A stretch of 38,715 bases of DNA, from contig PFBP01000039.1 in assembly GCA_002778535.1 (NCBI GenBank), forward strand, positions 5,695-44,409, written 5' to 3'. The DNA comes from Candidatus Kuenenbacteria bacterium CG10_big_fil_rev_8_21_14_0_10_36_11 (GTDB lineage Bacteria; Patescibacteriota; Patescibacteriia; UBA2196). Positions 31,785 through 38,715 of the stretch are shown here, in pieces (position 1 is the stretch's first letter; every line of letters begins with the position of its first letter). Below the pieces are notes generated by a model, which saw nothing but the letters and a program-made list of their open reading frames with translations, was not told the origin of the DNA and ran no database searches. The position numbers and the translations under genes are program-made.

Positions 31785-34514
31785 ATGACAGAAATTTTAG
31801 TTAAAAAAAGAGGCCGGCCTAAAAAGCAGTTGTTAGAAAAAAAAGAATCCCCCTCAAAAAATATCCAAGAGAATTGGACAGATGATTTTGTGTTCCCAAT
31901 TTTTTCTGAAACTAAAAAAAGCATTAATCAAAAACAGTCGCCGTATATTTTGGATCTTAAACATCAACAAGAAAAAAAAGAAGTAAAAAATTTGCCAGCC
32001 GCGCCAGTTTTTAATCCTGACAATTGGTTTAGCAATTTTCCAGTTGCCAGCGACAACCGCGCTTCAGATTTAGAAAACTTAGGTTATCATCATTATCATA
32101 AAAATAATTTTGATTCACCCGCTGAACCAAGCCATTATGAACAAAAAATAACTTATCACCGGCCTGATAAATATAGATATAAAAATAATTTGAAGCTTAA
32201 TCTAAGCCAGGGACTCATGGCTAACGCGCCGCAAGCTTCCGGAATCTTACTATTTTTTAAGAAATTTTTTGTTTTCAGAATCATGGGTTTTATTTTGTAT
32301 TATTTCTGGCAAATCATTGCTTTTCCTTTTAGGATGTTGGATTTTTTAGTTGACCGCACCCTAAAAGCAATTTGGCATCTTATCAAAGGAATTTTTTTGG
32401 GAATCATTAATTTGTTTATTTTGACTTTGGTTAATTTTAAAAAACTTTTCATGCTTGGTTTGCCAGCCAGGCATTCCGAGGTTAATTTTTCTTTATCGCG
32501 CCCGTCCAAAAGAATTTTTAAACCATTAGTTACATTCTTTTTAGCCGCCTTAATAATTATTATTCCTTTTCAAATTATTAATCTCAAACAAAAATCAACT
32601 CTTATTAAAGGCCAAGTCCTTGGCCAATCACTGGCCGGTTTTGAAGCTTTGAAAGAAGCGTCGTTAAAAAGCAATGATTTTGATTTTTCCGGCGCCGCGG
32701 CCGCTTTTGAACAGGCATATTTTAATTTTTCTTTAGCAGAAAGTTATCTTAATAATTTAGACGGTTTTAGCCAAGAAGTTTTGCGCTTTTTGCCAGCTGG
32801 AAAAAACGGGGAAAATTTAATTATAATTGGCCAGTTGTCAGCCAAAATTGGCGCTGATATTACTGAGCTTGGAAAAGATATAGATAATCAGGAATCTGGG
32901 GCTGGCCTTTTGAACAAGGTAATAGCTATGCAAAACGCATTGAATAAAATAGAGCCGAATTTTTTAGAATTAAAAAATCGAGTCCAGGATATTGACCAAG
33001 AATTTGTTGCCCAATATTTAGATGAGACAGCCGAGAAAAGAATAATTTTATTCCAATCTGCTTTGCCGGCTCTGGCTGATAATTTTGAAAAGATAAAAGG
33101 TCTCACTGATTTTTTAGCGAATTTTTTAGGACTTAATGAAACGAAAAATTATTTGTTTATTTTTGAGAATAATAATGAAATCAGGCCGACTGGTGGCTTT
33201 ATGGGTTCTTTTGCTTTGGCAGAAATTAAAAACGGCGAAATTGCGCGTCTTGAGGTGCCGGGCGGCGGTTTTTATGATTTGAAAGCAGGTAATCAAATTT
33301 TGGTTGAAGCGCCAAAGCCGTTTCAATTGTTCGCGCCGACCTGGCAGATTTGGAATGCTAATTGGTTCCCTGATTGGCCAGCATCAGCGGAAAAAATTGC
33401 CTGGTTTTATGAAAAATCAGTTAATGGCATCACAGTTGACGGAGTGATTACTTTGACCCCAAATGTGCTGGAAGATTTATTAAAAATAACCGGTCCGATT
33501 AAAATGCCGACATACAATAAAATTATTAGCTCGGAAAATTTGGTCAGGGAATTGCAAGAAGCAGTGGAATTGGAATATGATAAAACAGAAAATCAGCCTA
33601 AAAAAATTATCAGCGATCTGATGCCAATGATTTTAGCTAAGATTTTTAATTTAAAAACAAACGAAGCCATGCCGTTTCTGGCTTTGATCAATAAAAATGT
33701 GGCAGAAAAAAATATTTTGCTTTGGTTTAGAGATGAGGCAATGGAGCAAGTGGCGCAAAATTTTTCCGCGGCTGGACAAATTAAAAATAACGACAAGGAC
33801 TTTTTAATGGTTGTGCACACAAACATTGGCGGCGGTAAAACCGACCGCGTGATAAAAAACAAAATCAATCATGAAGTAAATATCGGACTGAATGGCAAAA
33901 TAACTGATATGGTAACTTTAACAAGAAAACATGAGGGAGACCCAGATGATATTTTTGAAAAACAAAATAATGTGGATTATGTGAGATTTTATGTGCCAGC
34001 CGGGAGCAGGTTGATTTCTGCTAATGGCTTTGATGTAATAAATTCAAATTTATTTAAAACGCCTGATTCTGATGATATCTCAAAAGATAAAGATTTGGCA
34101 GACATAGAAAAAAATCCAATGATTGATGAAAATTCTAACACGAGAATTACAGAAGAATTCAATAAAACTGTTTTTGGTAATTGGCTCATGGTTAAGCCTG
34201 GCGAGGAAAAAACTGTTATTTTAACTTATGAATTGCCTTTTAAATTTTCAATTGAAAAAAAAGATAATTTCTGGCAGAAAATTACCGCGGTTTTTAATAG
34301 AGAAAATAAAAATTCTGAAACTGAAAATTATAGTTTGATTATTCAAAAACAGCCGGGTGTCATGGAAACAGAATTTACAAGCAGAATAAGTTTGCTGCCT
34401 GGCAGCCAGGTTGAAAATATGAATGGCAAGAATAATCTGGAAAATAATAACGGCGCGATTATTTATCAAGATGATTTAAAAACAGACGGGTATTATGAAA
34501 TTGAGGTGAAATAA
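31785..34514 (+). CDS. DUF4012 membrane protein with AT-hook-like N-terminus
   Basis: 909 residues from ATG 31785; an in-frame GTG at 31773 is an alternative start. The N-terminus has KKRGRPKKQ, an AT-hook-like GRP core, then about 130 polar residues. Hydrophobic segments lie at about 165-215 and 248-268 (FFLAALIIIIPFQII). The large outer region has the DUF4012 core: NYLFIFENNNEIRPTGGFMGSFALAEIKNGEI and DGVITLTPNVLEDLLKITGPIKMP. DUF4012 proteins occur widely in CPR and Gram-positive surface-polysaccharide loci; their role is unknown. The sequence shows a cytosolic DNA-binding-like tail joined to a cell-surface domain. Confidence 0.85.
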   Translation: MTEILVKKRGRPKKQLLEKKESPSKNIQENWTDDFVFPIFSETKKSINQKQSPYILDLKHQQEKKEVKNLPAAPVFNPDNWFSNFPVASDNRASDLENLGYHHYHKNNFDSPAEPSHYEQKITYHRPDKYRYKNNLKLNLSQGLMANAPQASGILLFFKKFFVFRIMGFILYYFWQIIAFPFRMLDFLVDRTLKAIWHLIKGIFLGIINLFILTLVNFKKLFMLGLPARHSEVNFSLSRPSKRIFKPLVTFFLAALIIIIPFQIINLKQKSTLIKGQVLGQSLAGFEALKEASLKSNDFDFSGAAAAFEQAYFNFSLAESYLNNLDGFSQEVLRFLPAGKNGENLIIIGQLSAKIGADITELGKDIDNQESGAGLLNKVIAMQNALNKIEPNFLELKNRVQDIDQEFVAQYLDETAEKRIILFQSALPALADNFEKIKGLTDFLANFLGLNETKNYLFIFENNNEIRPTGGFMGSFALAEIKNGEIARLEVPGGGFYDLKAGNQILVEAPKPFQLFAPTWQIWNANWFPDWPASAEKIAWFYEKSVNGITVDGVITLTPNVLEDLLKITGPIKMPTYNKIISSENLVRELQEAVELEYDKTENQPKKIISDLMPMILAKIFNLKTNEAMPFLALINKNVAEKNILLWFRDEAMEQVAQNFSAAGQIKNNDKDFLMVVHTNIGGGKTDRVIKNKINHEVNIGLNGKITDMVTLTRKHEGDPDDIFEKQNNVDYVRFYVPAGSRLISANGFDVINSNLFKTPDSDDISKDKDLADIEKNPMIDENSNTRITEEFNKTVFGNWLMVKPGEEKTVILTYELPFKFSIEKKDNFWQKITAVFNRENKNSETENYSLIIQKQPGVMETEFTSRISLLPGSQVENMNGKNNLENNNGAIIYQDDLKTDGYYEIEVK

Positions 34515-34535
34515 ATTGCGGGAAAACATTTATGC

Positions 34536-34637
34536 TTGACTTTTTTAGGCGAGTTTGATAATCTGCTCTGAAACAATAAAGCACTTTGTCCTTCACATAA
34601 ATACACAAGAGCCATCAATCGGCTCTGTTTTTTTTCT
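34536..34637 (+). ncRNA. possible short transcript (promoter plus terminator) between DUF4012 and wecG-like genes
   Basis: TTGACT (34536-34541) with GATAAT (34557-34562, 15-nt spacer) could start an RNA near 34569 that ends at the terminator AGAGCC/GGCTCT plus T-run, about 65 nt. The spacer is short and no coding sequence is evident, so it may be just the 3' end of the DUF4012 transcript. Confidence 0.25.
34608..34637 (+). terminator. intrinsic terminator
   Basis: AGAGCC, loop atcaatc, GGCTCT, then G and eight T. Confidence 0.85.
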
Positions 34638-34647
34638 TAAAAATCAA

Positions 34648-34656
34648 TGGTATAAT
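34648..34656 (+). promoter_or_regulatory. extended -10 for the wecG-like gene
   Basis: TGG-TATAAT (TATAAT 34651-34656), start at about 34663, 3 nt before ATG 34666. A GGAG at 34657-34660 is 5 nt from the ATG but would lie upstream of the start site. Confidence 0.5.
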
Positions 34657-34665
34657 GGAGCTATT

Positions 34666-35616
34666 ATGCCAGACAATATTATTAAAATTCTTAATGTTAA
34701 AATAAATGCTTTGGCCAAAGCAGAGATTTTGGAGCGGATAAAAAATTTACTACTTTCAGAATCGTTTGAACAATGCCAATTAGTTACCACTAACCCGGAA
34801 TTTATTATTTCAGCGCAAAAGGACGAGGAATTTAAAAATATTATTAATAATTCATGGCTTTCAGTAGCAGATGGTTATGGAATTCGGCTGGCAGCAAAAT
34901 ATAATTCAGAAATTCAGAAATTGAGAAATTTAGAAATTAAGGGAAATAACCCAATAATTATGTCATCCTCGCGAAAGCGAGGATCCCGTGGAATTTTATG
35001 TGGTTTATTTTTTGGCCTTAAAATCGCTTGGTGGGGAATATTGAAAAAGGACGAGAAATTAGATATAATTAAAGAAACAATTACTGGCACTGATTTGATA
35101 CCTGAAATAGCTGGAATTATGAATTATGAATTAGGAATCATGAATAAAAAGGTTTTTCTCCTTGGTGGTTATGGAGATGTGCCGCGACTGGCGGCGGAAA
35201 AATTGCAATCAATTTATTCTGTAGGGGCAATTCATGGATTGTCCCCACAGGACCGTGTATATATTTCCAATAATACGCCCTTACAAATTAAATACGCACC
35301 GTTTGAGGTAAATAACATTATTGAAAAAATAAATCTTTTTCAGCCAGCGGTTTTATTTGTTGCCCTGAATCACCCGCGGGCGCAGAAATGGATTAATGAA
35401 AATTTACAAAAAATGCCGTCAGTAAAATTGGCGATTGGTGTTGGCGGCGCGTTTGATTATATTTCTGGAAAAATAAAAAGAGCCCCCAAAAATTGGCAAG
35501 GATCGTTTGAATGGCTGTATCGTCTTTTCTACCAGCCGAAAAGATGGAAAAGAATTTGGCAGGCAAGTATAGTGTTTCCATGGGGAGTGTTTAGAAGAGT
35601 TATTTATAAAAATTAA
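34666..35616 (+). CDS. WecG/TagA/CpsF family glycosyltransferase (GT26) with in-frame repeat insertions
   Basis: 316 residues; the family is normally about 240. It adds a sugar (classically N-acetylmannosamine(uronic acid)) to a lipid-linked intermediate at the inner membrane face. Family core: VTTNPEFIISAQKDEEF, VADGYGI, VFLLGGYGDVPRLAAEKL, ALNHPRAQKWI and IGVGGAFDYISGKIKRAP, with EWLYRLFYQPKRWKR at the end. The excess length is explained by repeats: a REP-type element (34962-34995), an AATTATGAATTA tract (35112-35146) and the GTAGGGGCAATTCAT palindrome (35221-35248). The start at 34666 is preferred to one at 34555, which would read through a terminator. Confidence 0.85.
   Translation: MPDNIIKILNVKINALAKAEILERIKNLLLSESFEQCQLVTTNPEFIISAQKDEEFKNIINNSWLSVADGYGIRLAAKYNSEIQKLRNLEIKGNNPIIMSSSRKRGSRGILCGLFFGLKIAWWGILKKDEKLDIIKETITGTDLIPEIAGIMNYELGIMNKKVFLLGGYGDVPRLAAEKLQSIYSVGAIHGLSPQDRVYISNNTPLQIKYAPFEVNNIIEKINLFQPAVLFVALNHPRAQKWINENLQKMPSVKLAIGVGGAFDYISGKIKRAPKNWQGSFEWLYRLFYQPKRWKRIWQASIVFPWGVFRRVIYKN
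34962..34995. repeat. REP-type element inside the wecG-like gene
   Basis: gtcatcctcgcgaaagcgag then gatcccgtggaat; contributes MSSSRKRGSRGI, a basic stretch unlike the family. Confidence 0.65.
35112..35146. repeat. AATTATGAATTA near-tandem tract inside the wecG-like gene
   Basis: ggaattatgaattatgaatt then aggaatcatgaataa; contributes GIMNYELGIMN, itself a near-repeat. Confidence 0.55.
35221..35248. repeat. 28-nt palindromic element, copy 1 (in the wecG-like gene)
   Basis: GTAGGGGCAATTCAT followed by ggattgtccccac. 25 of 28 positions match the perfect palindrome in gltX (37854-37881). Contributes residues 186-195, VGAIHGLSPQ. Confidence 0.75.
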
Positions 35617-35625
35617 ATCTAAATT

Positions 35626-36478
35626 ATGAAAGATCAAAATGACAATATAAATATAAAAATAGTGATTGGGGATAGTAGAAAAATGGACGCAGTGAAAAAT
35701 AACAGCGTGAATTTAATTATAACTTCGCCGCCGTATTTTAATGCTAAAGAATATAGTAAAGATTATTCCGGTAAGGATTTGGGCAATATTGATGATTATG
35801 AATTATGGAAAAAAGAGATAAAAAAAGTTTGGAAAGAATGTTTTAGAGTATTACAGCCTGGCAGAAAAATGTTTATAAATATAATGAACTTGCCATTATC
35901 TAATGAAAATAATAATGGCAATGGTTTTAGAACACTTAATATTGTAGGTCATATTATTGATATGTGCGAGGAGATTGGTTTTATTTTTAAAAGAGAAATT
36001 ATCTGGCATAAAACAAATGGAGTGAGAGCTAATTTTGGCACTTATCCATATCCGGGTGGCATACTTATAAATAATATGCATGAGCAAATTTTAGAATTTG
36101 ATAAACCAAATGGCAATGGCTCAAAATATGAGCATCTTTCAAAAGAAATAAAAGAGGCCTCCAAATTAACAAAAATTTTTTGGTTAAGTTTAAAAAATTC
36201 TGATGTTTGGTTAATGAAACCATATAAAAGCGGTTCACGGGAAACATCTGGCGCCGTTTCCTTTGGAATTGCCGTTGCGTCTCATAAAAGCATATTCTTA
36301 TATTTCAGAAATTATATTAGATCCTTTTGGTGGTATGGGCACGACGGCCAAGGCAGCTATACGAGAAAAAAGAAGTTGTATTATTTATGAAATAAATAAA
36401 GATTTCTTACCTTTAATTAAAAATAATTTAAATGACACTTTATTTGATAATTCAATTATAGAGGTCATTTATAAATAA
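35626..36478 (+). pseudogene. beta-class DNA methyltransferase, frameshifted
   Basis: Motif IV TSPPYF lies in the first frame (about residues 34-39). After residue 205 that frame drifts into nonsense ending at 36390. The next frame supplies the rest: HLAPFPLELPLRLI, motif I LDPFGGMGTTAKAA and YEINKDFLPLI, ending at 36478. The canonical HxAPFP motif shows the break lies just before it; removing one G from the GGG at 36239-36241 gives SRKHLAPFPLELP in one frame (283 residues). Without motif I the protein could not bind SAM. It could be a mutation, a sequencing error or a phase switch. The putative nuclease follows after 4 nt. Confidence 0.8.
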
Positions 36479-36482
36479 AAAT

Positions 36483-37382
36483 ATGGATGGCAAAACAACT
36501 TATGCACAATCAAGCGATATAAAATCAAGAACCTATTTAGAATATCGCAAGGATATGAAGAAAAAAGTAATTGTTGAGCTGGAACTTTTATCTTGGCTGC
36601 AAAGAGTAGTAAAAAGCGATTTTGATGATAAAACTGCCAAAATTAAAAAGGGCGGCGGAGATGCTTTTATTTGGTTTTTAAGAAAAGGTGGTATCACAAG
36701 AGAGCCAGATTATGAAGTGTTTGGAAAAAATAATTTTAAAATAGAATTGCAGTATGGTCAGGAAATAAATAAAAAAAGCATTTCTGAGGATTTAGAAAAA
36801 ATATGGAAAATCATTAACTTTAAATTGCAGGTTTTGGATTTTCAACACCAACTGATAGACATTACCAAAGACCGTTTATCTTTTTTATTACAACAGGTTG
36901 TTGATGAAGAAAAGATTGTTAGTATTATACCCAATAATTTAGAAAGCTTTTTTAGAATTTGTTTTATTTTAGATAATATAAATAAAATTCCAAAAAATTC
37001 CAGCCTCTGGTTAATTTATTTATTAAGTTTTATTTCTAAAAAAACCACTACGGAAGAATTATATAAAATTTTATATTGCATTGATTTTCTTTATTCAAAA
37101 ATAGAATTAAAGAAAAATGAATTAGACAAATTGGTAGAAGCCACCATGAGTTGTCAAAAATTATTAAGTAAATATGAACAAAACAATGGCATTTATAAGT
37201 CAAATATAAAAATTTCGCCAATAGATGAAATTAGATATGCTTTATTTTCCATAAATTTATTAGAAGATTTAACACAAGACATAATTCATTATTATAAAAT
37301 AGATAAATTATCTCCAATACAAAAAATTTATCAAACAATCAATGATTTAGAAAAAATAATTAAACACATAAATAATCAATAA
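36483..37382 (+). CDS. putative type II restriction endonuclease, partner of the frameshifted methyltransferase
   Basis: 299 residues, starting 4 nt after the methyltransferase. The N-terminal third contains GGGDAFIWFLRKGGITREPDYEVF and FKIELQYG: Pro75-Asp76 followed by Glu88-L-Gln90, a PD...ExQ arrangement that can serve as a variant PD-(D/E)XK site. The remaining 180 residues are helical and Lys/Ile/Leu-rich, with no recognised domain. Position directly after a methyltransferase is the main evidence for a restriction role. If it is active while the methyltransferase is truly broken, the host DNA would be exposed. No family recognised. Confidence 0.55.
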   Translation: MDGKTTYAQSSDIKSRTYLEYRKDMKKKVIVELELLSWLQRVVKSDFDDKTAKIKKGGGDAFIWFLRKGGITREPDYEVFGKNNFKIELQYGQEINKKSISEDLEKIWKIINFKLQVLDFQHQLIDITKDRLSFLLQQVVDEEKIVSIIPNNLESFFRICFILDNINKIPKNSSLWLIYLLSFISKKTTTEELYKILYCIDFLYSKIELKKNELDKLVEATMSCQKLLSKYEQNNGIYKSNIKISPIDEIRYALFSINLLEDLTQDIIHYYKIDKLSPIQKIYQTINDLEKIIKHINNQ

Positions 37383-37397
37383 AGTTGGTTTATTTTT

Positions 37398-38715
37398 ATG
37401 TCTCATAAATCAATTAAAACCCGTTTTGCTCCGAGCCCGACCGGTGATTTGCATATTGGCGGTTTGCGCACCGCGCTTTTTGCTTATCTTTTTGCCAAAA
37501 AAAATAATGGCCAATTTTTTTTGCGCATTGAGGACACCGACCAAGATCGCTACAAAGAGGGGAGTGTGGAATCAATTTTAGAGGGCTTAAAATGGGCTGG
37601 GCTTAAATATGATAATGAAATAATTTACCAGTCAAAGCGTACGGAAGTTTATCAAAAATATGCCGCTGAATTGATTGAAAAAGGCCATGCTTATTATTGT
37701 TTTTGCACTCCAGAGGATTTAGAAAAAATGCGCACTGAACAAAGCGCTGACGGCCAAACAGCCACCCGTTATGACCGCCGCTGTTTGAAATTATCAAAAG
37801 AAGCAGTGGCAGAAAAATTAAAATCACAAATTCCTCATGTGATTCGATTAAATGTAGGGGCAATTCATGAATTGCCCCTACAACAGAATGGCGGAATCAT
37901 TTCTTTTAATGATCTGGTTCGTGGCAAAATTGAATTTAATCTTAAAGACATTGACGACCAAGTCCTTTTAAAATCCGACGGTTTTCCCACTTATCATTTA
38001 GCCAATGTGGTTGACGATCACGAAATGGAAATTACGCATGTGATCCGCGCAGAAGAATGGCTGCCTTCCACGCCCAAGCACATTATTTTGTATAATATGT
38101 TCGGCTGGCAGATTCCCAAATTCGCCCATCTGTCAATGATTTTAGCGCCGGATAAATCCAAACTTTCCAAGCGCCATGGCGCTACCTCGGTTTTAGAATT
38201 TAAAAATCTTGGCTACTTGCCCGAAGCAGTTGTGAACTACATCGCGCTTTTGGGCTGGAATCCTGGCACTGAACAGGAAATTTTTTCACTCAAAGAATTG
38301 AAACAGGCCTTTGATTTGGAAAAGGTCAACAAAGCCGGCGCGATTTTTGACATTGAAAAATTAAACTGGTTGAATGGATATTATATTCGGCAGAAAAATT
38401 TGGACGAACTAACAGAATTATGTCTGCCATATTTGAATACAGAAAACACAGAAAACAAAAAAACACAGAAAACACAATCTGAATATTTAAAAAAAGTCGT
38501 AGCTTTGGAACAAGAAAGATTAAAAAAAATAAGTGACATTGGGGAGCGCACCAAATACTTTTTCCAGCGTCCCGAGTTTGATCCGAAAATGCTGATCTGG
38601 CGGAAGTCTACCCTGGCTGATGCAAAAGAAAAATTGCAATTTTTAGCCGCTGAACTAGAAAAAGTGCCTGATGAAAACTGGACAAGAAGCGCTTTAGAAC
38701 AATTTATCAAAGGAT
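37398..38715 (+). CDS. gltX: glutamyl-tRNA synthetase (partial, runs off the window)
   Basis: Charges tRNA-Glu (in many bacteria also tRNA-Gln, later amidated). At least 439 residues are present and no stop is reached. Class I motifs: HIGG at 19-22 in PSPTGDLHIGGLRTALF (the HIGH motif) and KLSKR at 255-259 in DKSKLSKRHGA. Also RIEDTDQDR and YHLANVVDDHEM. Two insertions are unlike the family: VGAIHELPLQ at 153-162, encoded by a perfect 28-nt palindrome, and TENTENKKTQKTQ near residue 348, encoded by an ACAGAAAAC repeat. No SD precedes ATG 37398. Likely discriminating or not towards tRNA-Gln cannot be told here. Confidence 0.95.
   Translation, partial: MSHKSIKTRFAPSPTGDLHIGGLRTALFAYLFAKKNNGQFFLRIEDTDQDRYKEGSVESILEGLKWAGLKYDNEIIYQSKRTEVYQKYAAELIEKGHAYYCFCTPEDLEKMRTEQSADGQTATRYDRRCLKLSKEAVAEKLKSQIPHVIRLNVGAIHELPLQQNGGIISFNDLVRGKIEFNLKDIDDQVLLKSDGFPTYHLANVVDDHEMEITHVIRAEEWLPSTPKHIILYNMFGWQIPKFAHLSMILAPDKSKLSKRHGATSVLEFKNLGYLPEAVVNYIALLGWNPGTEQEIFSLKELKQAFDLEKVNKAGAIFDIEKLNWLNGYYIRQKNLDELTELCLPYLNTENTENKKTQKTQSEYLKKVVALEQERLKKISDIGERTKYFFQRPEFDPKMLIWRKSTLADAKEKLQFLAAELEKVPDENWTRSALEQFIKG
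37854..37881. repeat. 28-nt perfect palindromic element, copy 2 (in gltX)
   Basis: GTAGGGGCAATTCA then its exact reverse complement. Inserted in the same phase as copy 1, starting with a GTA codon, giving VGAIHELPL. Confidence 0.8.
38438..38478. repeat. ACAGAAAAC repeat tract inside gltX
   Basis: Three to four near-tandem ACAGAAAAC units with an A-run; translated as NTENTENKKTQKTQ, in a surface loop position by inference. Confidence 0.55.

Noticed and set aside
36263..36478. Separate small gene downstream of the third methyltransferase
   Set aside because: It holds methyltransferase motif I and continues the broken reading frame, so it is the 3' part of the same gene.

Overview
The window is low-GC DNA that looks like a Candidatus Patescibacteria (CPR, probably Parcubacteria-type) genome. 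This is inference from gene content: DUF4012, DUF2304, DUF6485 and DUF5698-like proteins, an FG-GAP surface protein, many glycosyltransferases, very short or absent 5' leaders and almost no Shine-Dalgarno sequences. UGA is a normal stop here (greA ends in TGA), so this is not a UGA-recoding CPR lineage.

Layout. 1-650: a DUF3800 remnant, a candidate minus-strand small RNA with its own promoter and terminator, and repeats. 650-6020: sppA-like peptidase (frame broken near its start), the cell-wall synthase mrdA (PBP2), greA, a 50-residue zinc-ribbon protein and a processive-type membrane glycosyltransferase. 6092-6165: tRNA-Gln(CUG). 6280-9164: a two-gene restriction-modification system resembling type IIB BcgI (nuclease-methylase fusion plus specificity subunit). 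9374-12573: small membrane protein with a structured leader, DedA protein, DUF6485 protein, typA. 12671-14645: a second R-M pair, a beta-class methyltransferase and a PD-(D/E)XK-like nuclease with three zinc ribbons inserted in its core. 14694-17392: UvrD/PcrA helicase and two small proteins. 17606-19079: AbiEi/AbiEii toxin-antitoxin pair. 19148-31693: a surface-glycan locus (FG-GAP/glycosidase-like protein, GT2, DUF2304, a GT2-GT4 fusion, GT4 and three polytopic GT-C-like proteins, two of them on the minus strand). 31785-35616: DUF4012 membrane protein with an AT-hook-like N-terminus, and a WecG/TagA glycosyltransferase. 35626-37382: a third R-M pair whose methyltransferase is frameshifted. 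37398-end: gltX, running off the window.

Two window-wide patterns stand out. First, -10 boxes sit 6-9 nt before the start codon of many genes, on both strands, predicting transcription that starts at or within about 3 nt of the ATG (leaderless mRNAs). Second, several families of short palindromic or tandem repeats occur between genes and also inside coding regions in open frame. The clearest is a 28-nt palindrome that adds the peptide VGAIH(E/G)L to both the WecG-like protein and glutamyl-tRNA synthetase in the same phase. These resemble in concept the palindromic elements found inside Rickettsia genes.

Housekeeping genes alternate with three R-M systems and one abortive-infection-type system, so defence genes are a large share of this small-genome segment. 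All functional calls are by eye; no database search was run.
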